NCBI GenBank assembly: GCA_964529555.1
Contig: CAZGWV010000015.1
Span: 1 to 49,720 of the forward strand
Source: UBA7672 sp964529555
GTDB taxonomy: Bacteria > Pseudomonadota > Alphaproteobacteria > Caulobacterales > Hyphomonadaceae
Reading direction: 5' to 3'
Length of the DNA: 49,720 nt
Shown here: positions 16,684-25,541 of the stretch, in pieces
Layout: every line of letters starts with the position of its first letter
Numbering within the stretch: the first letter of the stretch is position 1
The notes under the pieces: generated by a model
The model's input: the letters and a program-made list of their open reading frames with translations, nothing else
Database searches by the model: none
What the model was told of the DNA's origin: nothing
Made by a program: the position numbers and the translations under genes

Positions 16684-17784
16684 TTGGCATCTGGCATTCC
16701 TGATCTGGCGGCCGTCGATGACGCAATCGCGCGGCTAACCGGCAATCTCGTCGATATCAGGGACGAGAGCGGTCAGTTCCTGCTGCTTCTCGATGACGGC
16801 CGCATCATCGACACGAAGGGCTGGGCGGGTTGGGAATGGACGCACGGGATCGGCCTGTACGGCCTCTATCGTCATTACGAACAGACGGGCGAGCAAGCGA
16901 CGCTCGACATCATCCTTGCGTGGTTTCGCGATCGGTTTGCCGAAGGACAGACCACCAAGAACATCAACACCGTGGCGCCATTCCTGACTCTGGCATATCT
17001 CTACGAACGCTCGGCCAGGCAGGAATGGCTGCCCTACCTCGATGAGTGGGCCGAGTGGCTTATGAACGGAATCCCGCGCACGGAAGAGGGCGGCTTCCAG
17101 CACATCGTCTACAACAGCGAGAACCCCCAGCAACTCTGGGACGACACGTTGATGATGAGCGTGCTGCCGCTCGCCAAGATCGGCCTGGTTCTCGGCCGGC
17201 CGCACTATGTCGAGGAGGCCAAACGCCAGTTCCTCGTGCATGTGAAATATCTCTCCGATCGCAGGACAGGGTTGTGGTTCCACGGATGGACTTTCCTTGG
17301 CCGGCACAACTTCGCCAACGCGCTGTGGGCCCGCGGCAATTGCTGGGTGACGATGGCGATTCCCGAATTTATCGAACTGCTCGACCTGCCCGAAGGCGAT
17401 GCCCTGCGGGTCTTCCTCGTGGATACGCTCGAAGCCCAGATCAGGGCGTTGGCCGATACCCAGCACGAGAGCGGCCTCTGGCGCACGCTCATTCCAGATG
17501 ACGATTCATACCTCGAAGCATCCGCCACGGCCGGCTTCGCCTACGGGATTATGAAGGCGGTTCGGAAGGGTTATGTTTCGCCGCGATACCGGGCGATGGC
17601 GGAACTCGCCATCGAGGGCGTGATGGCGAACATCAGCGCGGATGGCGAATTGCAGCAGGTGTCGTTCGGCACGCCGGTGTTCAACACGCTGCAAGGCTAC
17701 AAGGGCATTCCGCTGACCTCCATGCCCTATGGACAGGCGATGGCCATCCTTGCGCTCGGCGAATTCCGCCGCCGCTTTCTCTGA
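16684..17784 (+). CDS. Unsaturated rhamnogalacturonyl hydrolase, GH105
   Basis: A 366-residue alpha6/alpha6-barrel enzyme that removes the unsaturated galacturonate left at the non-reducing end by PL4-type lyases, freeing L-rhamnose. The family motif LWDDTLMM is at residues 151-158 (catalytic Asp 153 or 154, by analogy with YteR). WEWTHGIGLYGLYRHY near residue 50 and HGWTFLGRHNFANALWARGNCW are also typical. TTG at 16684 is taken as start because AAGGAGG precedes it. There is no signal peptide, so it is cytoplasmic. This implies that unsaturated disaccharides are transported inwards, probably by the next gene's product. Confidence 0.92.
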   Translation: MASGIPDLAAVDDAIARLTGNLVDIRDESGQFLLLLDDGRIIDTKGWAGWEWTHGIGLYGLYRHYEQTGEQATLDIILAWFRDRFAEGQTTKNINTVAPFLTLAYLYERSARQEWLPYLDEWAEWLMNGIPRTEEGGFQHIVYNSENPQQLWDDTLMMSVLPLAKIGLVLGRPHYVEEAKRQFLVHVKYLSDRRTGLWFHGWTFLGRHNFANALWARGNCWVTMAIPEFIELLDLPEGDALRVFLVDTLEAQIRALADTQHESGLWRTLIPDDDSYLEASATAGFAYGIMKAVRKGYVSPRYRAMAELAIEGVMANISADGELQQVSFGTPVFNTLQGYKGIPLTSMPYGQAMAILALGEFRRRFL

Positions 17785-17799
17785 ACGCGGGAGGCGGCG

Positions 17800-19440
17800 A
17801 TGCGTCGGCAATTCGTCTCGCGTGAACCGGGACAGCTCAACTACTGGGCCTGGGGCTCGGCGGATCTGCTCGGCGCCGGCGCCATGGCCGTGGTGTCCGG
17901 CTGGCTGATCTACTTCCTCACCACCTTCTGCGGATTGTCCGCCGCAGAGGCAGGCTTGATCCTTGGCATACCGCGACTGGTCGACGCCATCTCTTGCCCG
18001 CTGATCGGCTACCTGTCCGACAAGCTGCGTCATACGTGGATCGGCCGGAAGATCGGCCGCCGGAAGGTGTTCCTGCTTGCAGCGATACCCCTCTTGCCGA
18101 GCTTCGCGCTGATGTGGGTGACGGGGCAGAACTTCACCTACTATCTCGTCACCTTCATCTTCTTCGAGGTCATCTACGCCTCTGTCCTCATCCCCTGGGA
18201 AACGCTGCCGGCGGAGATGACGAAGGACTATTCCGCGAAGGCCAGGTTTTCCGGCGCGCGCATCCTTGTCGGGCAGGCGTCCGCGATCCTTGCGTCCTAT
18301 CTGCCCACCCCGATCATCGCCATGCTTGGCGGAAGCGACAGCGCAGAGACGTTTCTGGTCATGGGCTCGATCTTTGGCGTCAGCTTCTCGCTGGTTGTCC
18401 TGATCGTCGTGATCTTCACATGGGAGCGCCCCTATTCGCAGGACGAGCTATCGAAACCGCCCGAGCGCCTGAGCCTCACGCAGGGCCTGCTCATTCCGGT
18501 GCACATGGTCCGCGACCTGATGTCCACGCTGAGATTGCGCGCCTTCCGCCAGCACCTCAGCATCTATCTGGGCGGCTATATTTCGCAGGACATCTTCAAC
18601 GCGGCCTTCCCGCTCTTCGTAGCTTCCGTGATGCTGGCGTCGACGCAGACCATCTCGCAGCTGATGACGGTGATGTACGCCTTCCAGCTGGTCTCCGTCA
18701 TGTTCGCGATCCAGCTGGTTCTGCGCGCCGGTCCCGTGCGCGCCTATCGGATCGGCATCGGCTTCTTCATCGCGGCCTGCCTGTCCTATCTGGTCTTCTA
18801 TCTTGCGCGGCCGTCCGGGTTCGTTGAGGCGCTACAAGCGGTCCAGGGCGATATCCTTGGCGGCATCCTGGCCGGAACATTGCCCGTCGCGATGCTTCTC
18901 TGGTTGTTCGGACCGCTGGCGCTCGCAGGCCTGGGCCGAGGTACGCTGAACTACGTCCCCTGGTCGGTCTACAACTACCTGCCGGACATCGACGAAGCCG
19001 TCACCGGCGAGCGCCGCGAGGGGATTTTCGCAGGCGTCATGACTCTCGTGCGCAAGGTGGCTCAATCCGCCGCCCTGGTGGCGACCGGCTATCTGATCGA
19101 GGCGGGAGGATATGTCTCTGGATCCCCGCAGCAGCCGCAGGCCGCCCTCGATACGCTGGTCCTCATTATCGTGGCCGCCCCCGTGATCGTCATGCTGGCC
19201 GGGCTTGCATTGGCCTGGCGCTTCCGTCTCAACGCCGCGACGCATGAAGTTCTCGTGCAGGAGGTCGAGCGGCTGCGCGAAGGACACACGACGCCCGCGA
19301 CGCCGGAAAGCCGCGCAATCGTCGAAGACCTGACCGGCTGGAAATACGAAACGCTGTGGGGCCGCAAGGCGGGGCGCGGCGCTCCACCCGGCGCCGACGG
19401 CCAGGGGGCCGTTCCCCCAACGCCTGCGGACAAGAGCTGA
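17800..19440 (+). CDS. GPH-type sugar transporter (MFS)
   Basis: A 546-residue transporter with about twelve membrane segments. It belongs to the glycoside-pentoside-hexuronide:cation symporter group: N-terminal LNYWAWGSADLLGAGAM, the cytoplasmic loop DAISCPLIGYLSDKLRHTWIGRKIGRRKVF, and PWETLPAEMTKDY. The group includes TogT and RhiT of soft-rot bacteria, which carry oligogalacturonides or rhamnogalacturonides. Placed between GH105 and PL22, it most likely imports unsaturated pectic disaccharides across the inner membrane. The C-terminal tail of about 70 residues is hydrophilic and longer than usual. The exact substrate is inferred. Confidence 0.9.
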   Translation: MRRQFVSREPGQLNYWAWGSADLLGAGAMAVVSGWLIYFLTTFCGLSAAEAGLILGIPRLVDAISCPLIGYLSDKLRHTWIGRKIGRRKVFLLAAIPLLPSFALMWVTGQNFTYYLVTFIFFEVIYASVLIPWETLPAEMTKDYSAKARFSGARILVGQASAILASYLPTPIIAMLGGSDSAETFLVMGSIFGVSFSLVVLIVVIFTWERPYSQDELSKPPERLSLTQGLLIPVHMVRDLMSTLRLRAFRQHLSIYLGGYISQDIFNAAFPLFVASVMLASTQTISQLMTVMYAFQLVSVMFAIQLVLRAGPVRAYRIGIGFFIAACLSYLVFYLARPSGFVEALQAVQGDILGGILAGTLPVAMLLWLFGPLALAGLGRGTLNYVPWSVYNYLPDIDEAVTGERREGIFAGVMTLVRKVAQSAALVATGYLIEAGGYVSGSPQQPQAALDTLVLIIVAAPVIVMLAGLALAWRFRLNAATHEVLVQEVERLREGHTTPATPESRAIVEDLTGWKYETLWGRKAGRGAPPGADGQGAVPPTPADKS

Positions 19441-19452
19441 AGGAAACCCGCA

Positions 19453-20817
19453 ATGAAAATCAGGGCCTCTCTTCTCCGTCTGCTTCTCGCCGCCGTCATG
19501 GCCCCGGTCGTCATGGCCGGCGCTGCGAGCTGCCAGCAGACGCCGGGCGTTTCCGATGCGCAGGCACAGGACGCAGCCAGCGCCGCAAGCGCTCCGCGCG
19601 ACTGGATCGATCCGGCGACGGGCCATCGCATCGTTCGTCTGTCGAGCGATGAAGGCGCCGGCAGTCTCTACTTCCACCAGAACAGCTATCTGGTCGGCGG
19701 CGGCGAGATCGTTATGACGGAGCCTGGGCGCATCGTGATGATCGCCATCCCGTCCGGCTCCCGCAGGGTTCTGCTCGACGATGCGCAGGCGCGCCTGTTG
19801 TTCACGGGCCGCAAGACGCGCTCGGTCTACTATTCGCGCCCCCGGCCGGACGGCGGGCGCACCTATCATGTCCTTGACCCGGACACGCTCGCGACCCGGC
19901 AAGTGGCCAGCCTGGATAAGGGGATGATCGGCTCGATCAACGCCGACGAGACCTTGTTGCTGGGGCAGGTCGAGCTGGCGCCCGCGCCGTCATCGACCGC
20001 GCCGGGCTATCCCTACGCCAAAGGCCCCGACGGCAGGCAGCTGACCTATGCGGAGACGCGAGAAGTCCGCCTGGACGAACGGCTGGAAGCCCGCGTGCCG
20101 ATGGAGATATTCACGATCGATCTTCGCACCGGCGAACGCAAGGTGGTGCGTGCTGCAACCGATTGGCTCAACCACATCCAGTTTTCGCCGACCGATCCCG
20201 GCCTGATCATGTTCTGCCACGAGGGGCCGTGGCACAAGGTCGATCGCATCTGGACTGTGAGAACGGACGGAACCGGGCTCACCCGGATTCATACGCGCAC
20301 CATGAACATGGAAATCGCCGGTCACGAGTTTTTTTCGCCAGACGGGAACGTCATCTGGTACGACCTGCAGACGCCGCGCGGTGAGAAGTTCTGGCTGGCG
20401 GCCTACGATCTCGCCACGGGCAAGAGAACCTGGCTTCACCTGGAACGGAACGAGTGGTCCGTACATTTCAACATCTCTCCCGATGGATCGCTCTTCCTCG
20501 GCGATGGCGGCGATGCGGAAATGGTGGCGCACGCCCCGGATGGGAAATGGCTCTATCTCTTCCGGCCCGAGGTGATCCCGGACGTGGCGGGCATTCATGC
20601 GCCGAATGCCGGCGAACTGATTGTTCCAGGCAGGCTGCGAGCCGAGAAGCTGGTCGACATGCGGCAGCATGACTACCGGCTCGAGCCGAATGCGACGTTT
20701 ACGCCGGATTCCAGGTGGATCGTGTTCAACGCGAACCTGCACGGCAAGAGGCATGTCTACGCGGTGGAGGTTGCCCGGTCATCCGAGCCGGCGGCGTCGG
20801 CCGACGATCCGTCGTGA
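19453..20817 (+). CDS. Oligogalacturonate lyase, PL22, with lipoprotein signal
   Basis: A 454-residue seven-bladed propeller enzyme that cleaves short oligogalacturonates to unsaturated monomers. The signature WLNHIQFSPTDPGLIMFCHE is present at residues 238-257, with the conserved His241 in the catalytic position, followed by GPWHKVDRIW; later HEFFSPDG and NEWSVHFNIS fit the metal-binding region. The protein starts with a signal peptide ending in AASC, a lipobox, so it is predicted to be membrane-anchored in the periplasm. Characterised PL22 enzymes of enterobacteria are cytoplasmic, so the location is notable. Confidence 0.92.
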   Translation: MKIRASLLRLLLAAVMAPVVMAGAASCQQTPGVSDAQAQDAASAASAPRDWIDPATGHRIVRLSSDEGAGSLYFHQNSYLVGGGEIVMTEPGRIVMIAIPSGSRRVLLDDAQARLLFTGRKTRSVYYSRPRPDGGRTYHVLDPDTLATRQVASLDKGMIGSINADETLLLGQVELAPAPSSTAPGYPYAKGPDGRQLTYAETREVRLDERLEARVPMEIFTIDLRTGERKVVRAATDWLNHIQFSPTDPGLIMFCHEGPWHKVDRIWTVRTDGTGLTRIHTRTMNMEIAGHEFFSPDGNVIWYDLQTPRGEKFWLAAYDLATGKRTWLHLERNEWSVHFNISPDGSLFLGDGGDAEMVAHAPDGKWLYLFRPEVIPDVAGIHAPNAGELIVPGRLRAEKLVDMRQHDYRLEPNATFTPDSRWIVFNANLHGKRHVYAVEVARSSEPAASADDPS

Positions 20818-20840
20818 GCGGCCGGGGAGGCGGTGGGCAA

Positions 20841-21155
20841 ATGAAGACGCTCGCATTTACGATGCAGCTCAACGCCGGCCAGGAACAGGAATATCGACGC
20901 AGGCACGACGAGATATGGCCCGAACTGGCGGCGGAGCTTAAGCGCGCCGGCGTGTCCGACTATTCAATTTTCCTCGACGAAGGAAACGGAACGCTCTTCG
21001 GGGTGCTGAAACTGTCGTCGGTCAACACGTTCGATAGCCTGCCGGCCAGACCTGTCATGCAGAAGTGGTGGTCCTACATGGCCGACATCATGCAGACCCA
21101 TGCCGACAATCACCCGGTATCGCGGGATCTCCTCCAGGTCTTTCACATGGACTGA
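20841..21155 (+). CDS. rhaM: L-rhamnose mutarotase
   Basis: A 104-residue protein, the exact family length. It interconverts alpha- and beta-L-rhamnopyranose and supplies the anomer used by the isomerase. RRHDEIWPEL places His22 at the catalytic position known from E. coli RhaM, with MQKWWSYMADIM and the C-terminal VFHMD conserved. ATG at 20841 is chosen because it gives the canonical MKTLAFTMQL start. This is the last gene of the pectin operon and faces the rhamnose regulator 4 bases away. Confidence 0.96.
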   Translation: MKTLAFTMQLNAGQEQEYRRRHDEIWPELAAELKRAGVSDYSIFLDEGNGTLFGVLKLSSVNTFDSLPARPVMQKWWSYMADIMQTHADNHPVSRDLLQVFHMD

Positions 21156-21159
21156 GCCG

Positions 21160-21939
21160 TCAGGCGTTCGCGACGATCACCCGTACGCCGGCTTCGCGAA
21201 GCATGCGCTTGTGCCGGGGCTCGATACCCCGATCGGTAATGACGATGTCGATCTCGTCGAGCGCACAGAGCACATTGCCGGGCGGAGCGTGAAACTTGCT
21301 GGAATCGACCGTCAGGACGAGTTGGTCGGCCAGGTCCATCAGGCGGCCCTCGGCATGAAGCAACAGCGCATCGGCCTGCATGAGGCCCGACGCGCCGACC
21401 GACGCCGCGCCGACGAACATCTTGGATGCACGATGTTGCCTGGAGCCATCTTCGGCGTGCGGGCTCAGAACGATATTCTGTTCGCGATAGACCGTTCCGG
21501 CCGGCAGGCTGACGCGCGTGCGTGTCTGCGGTAGAAGCGCGCTGACGATGTGAAGCGAGTTCGTCAGTACCTGAAGGTCAAGCTTGTCGATATGCCGGCA
21601 CATCTGAAGCGTCGTCGAGCCGCCGTCGATGATGATCGATTCACCCGGCTCGCACAGGGCCGCGGCTGCCCGGCCGATGGCGGCTTTGGCTTCAGGGTTG
21701 CGCTTGATATTCTCATGGAACGGCGTGCCGAGCAGCTGGTCGATCGGTCCGTTCGCCTGTTCGGCGAGGCGCGCGCCGCCGTGAACGCGAGCGATCAGGC
21801 CCTTGGCTTCCATGCGCGCAAGGTCCCGTCGCACGGTCGCGGGCGACCCGTCGAGTTCGCCGTCGAGCTGCCTGAACGACACGAAGCCATTCGCTTGCAG
21901 CAGCTTCAGGATCAGGCGTTCGCGTTCAGCGGCGTGCAT
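21160..21939 (-). CDS. DeoR-family regulator of rhamnose genes
   Basis: A 259-residue repressor-type regulator. The N-terminal DeoR helix-turn-helix covers residues about 6-57 (ERLILKLLQANGFVSFRQL ... SPATVRRDLARMEAKGLIARVHGGA). The C-terminal DeoRC sensor domain has the sugar-phosphate pocket pattern IDGGSTT near residue 105 and VDSSKF near 220. It is the third gene of the minus-strand operon after rhaI (79 bases apart) and probably senses a rhamnose pathway intermediate, as RhaR-type DeoR proteins do in rhizobia. The candidate operator is the inverted repeat at 25469-25500. Confidence 0.9.
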   Translation of the reverse strand: MHAAERERLILKLLQANGFVSFRQLDGELDGSPATVRRDLARMEAKGLIARVHGGARLAEQANGPIDQLLGTPFHENIKRNPEAKAAIGRAAAALCEPGESIIIDGGSTTLQMCRHIDKLDLQVLTNSLHIVSALLPQTRTRVSLPAGTVYREQNIVLSPHAEDGSRQHRASKMFVGAASVGASGLMQADALLLHAEGRLMDLADQLVLTVDSSKFHAPPGNVLCALDEIDIVITDRGIEPRHKRMLREAGVRVIVANA

Positions 21940-22018
21940 CCGGTTCCGCTTCCTTTGCCAGTTCCGCTTGCCATGTCAGCCCGGCGGCGGCCCCACGGGA
22001 TGAAGGTCATTCCATCAC

Positions 22019-23311
22019 CTATACGATTCCCGCCGATCGGGATGCAGCCTTGCGTTCCTGCGCCTTTCTGGCGCGCCAGCCGGAGTCGCGATAGGCCGTG
22101 ACTGGATCGATGGCGCCGCCCCTGTCACTCCGCGCCCTGGCAAGGATCGGAGCGGCGTCGCATTCGTAGGCCTGACGCAAGGTGCGGAACGCGCGCGTCA
22201 CGTCATTGGCGCGCTGCGCTTCGGCCAGACCATCGCGATCGACCAGCAACGCGCGCGCGTATGCGCCCACGATCGCCTCGGTGCTCATCAGCATGCTCTC
22301 GATGGGGTCCGTGACGTTATGGGACTGGTCGATCATGAAGTCGGGCGCGTAGTTCGCGGGATCGCGGCGCTCGGCTTCAACGAGTTCATTGAAAACCAGA
22401 AAGAGCTGATGTGGATTGATCGAGCCAGAGTCGAGATCGTCGTCGCCATATTTGCTGTCGTTGAAGTGAAAGCCGCCCAGCTTGCCGAAGCGGTGCAGCC
22501 TCGCGACGATCTGCTCGATGTTGACCGTTGGCGCGTGATGGCCGAGATCGACAAGGCACTTCGCGCGCTCGCCGGTTTGCTGCGCCGCCAGGATGCTCGA
22601 TCCCCAATCGGGAAGCACGGTCGAGTAGAAAGCCGGCTCATAGAGCTTGTGCTCGAGCAGCATCGCCCAGTCGGTCGGCAGCGCCGAATAGATGCGCTGC
22701 AGGCTTTCCAGATATCTGTCGAACTGGCGCGAGAGGTCCTGCTGTCCCGGAAAGTTGGAGCCGTCGCCGATCCATACCGTCAATGCGCGCGATCCCAGCG
22801 CGCGCCCGATCTCGATGCATTCGATATTGTGATCGACCGCCTGCGTCCGAACTGCCGGGTCGGTGTGTGTCAGGCTTCCGAATTTGTAACTGTGAGGCTG
22901 GCCGGGCTGGTCCTGAAATGTGTTGGAGTTGACCGCGCCGAACCCGATGCCCAGCGTGTCTGCGTGAACGCGAAGCTCGCCGGGGTTCGCGATCTTGTCC
23001 CACGGAAAATGCGGTGACACGCGCGGTGTGGCCCGCGTGAGCTGGTTCACGACCGCGCAGTCTTCCAGCTTCTCGAAGATGTTCGTCGGCTCGCCAGGCA
23101 TCGGGAATTTTGCGAATCGCGTCCCGCCCGTGCCCGCCCCCCAGGTGGGAAGGGCGACCTCGAAGGCCGCCACCTTGCGGCTGACGTCGGCAGCGGATAT
23201 CCCCCGCCGCGCCAGCGCGCGCGAAAGCGCTTCGAAATCCTCATCCAGGGCGGCGCGGCGGCGGTGATTGTGCTCGGCGATCAGATCGCTCGAGATGGAC
23301 AGATCGTTCAT
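22019..23311 (-). CDS. rhaI: L-rhamnose isomerase, rhizobial type
   Basis: A 430-residue TIM-barrel aldose-ketose isomerase converting L-rhamnose to L-rhamnulose. The sequence follows the RhaI (non-E. coli RhaA) type: EVALPTWGAGTGGTRFAKFPMPGEP, HFPWD, IGDGSNFPGQQDL, LLEHKLYEP with a metal-binding Glu, LVDLGHHAPTVNIE, and GGFHFNDSKYGDDDLDSGSI with metal-binding His and Asp residues. It lies 34 bases after the aldolase/dehydrogenase gene. GGAAGG precedes the ATG at 23311. Confidence 0.95.
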   Translation of the reverse strand: MNDLSISSDLIAEHNHRRRAALDEDFEALSRALARRGISAADVSRKVAAFEVALPTWGAGTGGTRFAKFPMPGEPTNIFEKLEDCAVVNQLTRATPRVSPHFPWDKIANPGELRVHADTLGIGFGAVNSNTFQDQPGQPHSYKFGSLTHTDPAVRTQAVDHNIECIEIGRALGSRALTVWIGDGSNFPGQQDLSRQFDRYLESLQRIYSALPTDWAMLLEHKLYEPAFYSTVLPDWGSSILAAQQTGERAKCLVDLGHHAPTVNIEQIVARLHRFGKLGGFHFNDSKYGDDDLDSGSINPHQLFLVFNELVEAERRDPANYAPDFMIDQSHNVTDPIESMLMSTEAIVGAYARALLVDRDGLAEAQRANDVTRAFRTLRQAYECDAAPILARARSDRGGAIDPVTAYRDSGWRARKAQERKAASRSAGIV

Positions 23312-23345
23312 CGCGTGGCCTTCCTTCGATGCGCCGGCGCCAGCC

Positions 23346-25433
23346 TTATCGTGTGAACGCCACCGCGTTGCCAGCGTCCACGTTCAGGATATTCCCGGTC
23401 GACTTCGCCGAGGCGCCGGAGACAAGAAACAGGCACGCTGCTGCGATGTCTTCCGGCAGCACATCGCGTTTCAGCAGGCTGCGCTCGCGGTAGAGCTGCT
23501 CCAGCGCCTCGCCGGGATCCACGCCGTATGCGCGTGCGCGCTCGGACCGCCATGCGCCATCCCAGATCCGGGATCCCCGCAGGACGGCGTCGGGATTGAC
23601 GACGTTGACACGTATGCCATGCGGTCCGCCCTCCAGGGCGAGACAGCGCGCAAGGTGAAGCGAAGCGGCCTTGGCCGACGCATAGGCCGAAGCCGCAGGC
23701 GTCGCCGCCAGCGCGTTCTTCGATCCGATGAACACAACGGCGCCGCCCTGCTGTTTGAGCAGGGGCCAGGCCGCACGCGAGGTCAGGAAGTAGCCGTCCG
23801 CCAGCACGCTGTAGTTCTGCCGCCACACGTCCATGCTCGTGTATTCGATGGACGCCGCCGACGCGAGACCCGCATTGGCGACCAGCATGTCGAGCCCGCC
23901 GAACTCCACCGCGACCATGTCGAACGCCGCCTGGACCTGCGCCTCATCGGTCACATCGCAGGTAATGGCGCGCACGCGATCTTTCCCGAACTGCGTTGCG
24001 AGCGCCGTTCGCGTCTGGTCCAGGGTGGTGGGGTTCAGATCTGCGAGCATCACGCAGGCGCCCTCCGACAGCAGCGAAGTCGCGATCGCGCCGCCAATCC
24101 CTCCGCCAGCGCCGGTGACAAGCGCAATCCGCCCCTCCAGGGGCTTGGGCTTGGGCATCCGCTGCAACTTTGCCTCTTCGAGGGCCCAGTATTCGATCGC
24201 AAACGCCTCCGCCTCGTCCAGTCCGGCATACCCTCCGGCCACCTCCGCCCCGCGCATCACATTGATCGCATTGCCAAAGAACTCCGAAGCCAGACGCGCG
24301 GTCGTCTTGTCCTTCGCAAACGCAAACCGCCCAATCCCCGCGACGAGCACAATGATCGCGTTCGCGTCCCGCATTCCTGGGTCGTCGGGTTGCGCATGGC
24401 GGCGGTAGTAAGCTTCGTAGAACTCGCGATAGGTTGCGAGGGCGGCGGGCAAATAGTCTTCGTCATCGAGACGCGCCGGATCCAGGATCAGAGGCGCGAT
24501 CTTTGTGCGAAGGAAGTGGTCGGGGCAGGAGGTGCCCATCGCGGCGAGGCGCGCCATGTCCACCGAACCGACAAACTCGATCGTTTCCGGGTCGTCGGTG
24601 AAGTGTCCGACCTTCGCCTCCTGCTTCGACATGAGCCCTCGCAAGCGGGGAGCCAGCCGTGCGGCTGCCGCACGACGCTCGTCCGCAGGCAGGGGGGCGG
24701 ATGCTCTGCCGCCAAACGCAGGTCCCAGCGCCAGACGCTTGTTCAGATATTCTGCCGCGCATGCGATCAGTTCGATCGAATTGTCATAGCAGTCTCGCGA
24801 GGTGTCTCCCCAGCAGATCAGTCCGTGCCCCGCCAGCACGACGCCCCGCAAGCCAGGTTTCGCCGCAAGCAAGTCGCGAAGGCGAAGCCCGAGATCAAAC
24901 CCCGGACGTTGCCAGGGTAGCCAGCCGATTTTCTCGCCAAATATCTCGCGGGTCGTGCGTTCTCCATCCCTGGCCGCCGCGAGCGCAATCACGGCGTCGG
25001 GGTGAATGTGATCGACGTGCGCGAACGGAAGGTAGGCATGGAGCGGCGTATCTATCGAAGCCGCGCGGAGGTTCAGATCGAACGTGCAATGGGGCAGGTA
25101 GGCGACCATCTCGTCCTCGAAGTCGAGACCCCGGTACAGTCGTTCCAGCCCGAGCAATTTCGGCATGTACAGGGTTGCGAAGCCATCGAGCTTCATGGAG
25201 CCGAGATCGCCTCCTGACCCCTTTACCCACAGAACCTCCGTATCCTCGCCTGTCAGCGGGTCGCGCGCGCGCAGCTTGGCGGACGTGTTTCCTCCACCGA
25301 AATTCGTGACAGTCAGATCGCTGCCCAGCAGGTTTGAGCGGTAGAGCAGGAGGCCCGGCCCATCCAGCTTCGAAGCTTGCGCCACGTTCCATCGGTTTGA
25401 GGGAATGGCGAATGGAATTGCTCTTGGCGTCAT
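23346..25433 (-). CDS. Bifunctional rhamnulose-1-phosphate aldolase / L-lactaldehyde dehydrogenase
   Basis: A 695-residue two-domain enzyme. The N-terminal class II aldolase domain (about residues 15-430) splits L-rhamnulose-1-phosphate into dihydroxyacetone phosphate and L-lactaldehyde; its zinc ligands are visible in FAHVDHIHPDA and LAGHGLICWGD. The C-terminal short-chain dehydrogenase domain (about 440-695) has TGAGGGIGGA for NAD binding, NAGLAS, and YASAKAA with the catalytic Tyr and Lys, and would oxidise lactaldehyde to lactate. The length matches known RhaD-dehydrogenase fusions. The ATG at 25433 is preferred to the upstream frame at 25469 because the latter would start inside the operator repeat. 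Confidence 0.94.
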   Translation of the reverse strand: MTPRAIPFAIPSNRWNVAQASKLDGPGLLLYRSNLLGSDLTVTNFGGGNTSAKLRARDPLTGEDTEVLWVKGSGGDLGSMKLDGFATLYMPKLLGLERLYRGLDFEDEMVAYLPHCTFDLNLRAASIDTPLHAYLPFAHVDHIHPDAVIALAAARDGERTTREIFGEKIGWLPWQRPGFDLGLRLRDLLAAKPGLRGVVLAGHGLICWGDTSRDCYDNSIELIACAAEYLNKRLALGPAFGGRASAPLPADERRAAAARLAPRLRGLMSKQEAKVGHFTDDPETIEFVGSVDMARLAAMGTSCPDHFLRTKIAPLILDPARLDDEDYLPAALATYREFYEAYYRRHAQPDDPGMRDANAIIVLVAGIGRFAFAKDKTTARLASEFFGNAINVMRGAEVAGGYAGLDEAEAFAIEYWALEEAKLQRMPKPKPLEGRIALVTGAGGGIGGAIATSLLSEGACVMLADLNPTTLDQTRTALATQFGKDRVRAITCDVTDEAQVQAAFDMVAVEFGGLDMLVANAGLASAASIEYTSMDVWRQNYSVLADGYFLTSRAAWPLLKQQGGAVVFIGSKNALAATPAASAYASAKAASLHLARCLALEGGPHGIRVNVVNPDAVLRGSRIWDGAWRSERARAYGVDPGEALEQLYRERSLLKRDVLPEDIAAACLFLVSGASAKSTGNILNVDAGNAVAFTR

Positions 25434-25468
25434 GCTCCCACGTCTAGGCGAGGGACTGGCGTCAATCA

Positions 25469-25500
25469 ATCATTTTCGGTATGCATCGATCAAAAATGAT
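25469..25500. promoter_or_regulatory. Inverted repeat, candidate DeoR operator of the rhamnose genes
   Basis: ATCATTTT (25469-25476) and AAAATGAT (25493-25500) form a perfect 8-bp inverted repeat 16 bases apart, in an AT-rich patch unlike the surrounding GC-rich DNA. It lies in the short divergent gap between the aldolase/dehydrogenase operon and rhaK, where a shared control site is expected. Confidence 0.6.
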
Positions 25501-25541
25501 CATACGTAGGTACGCGCAGGCCGGCAATCAGGAGAGTCGCG

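Noticed and set aside
22319..24920. Long plus-strand frames opposite rhaI and the aldolase/dehydrogenase
   Set aside because: They are shadows of genes with full enzymatic motifs on the minus strand.
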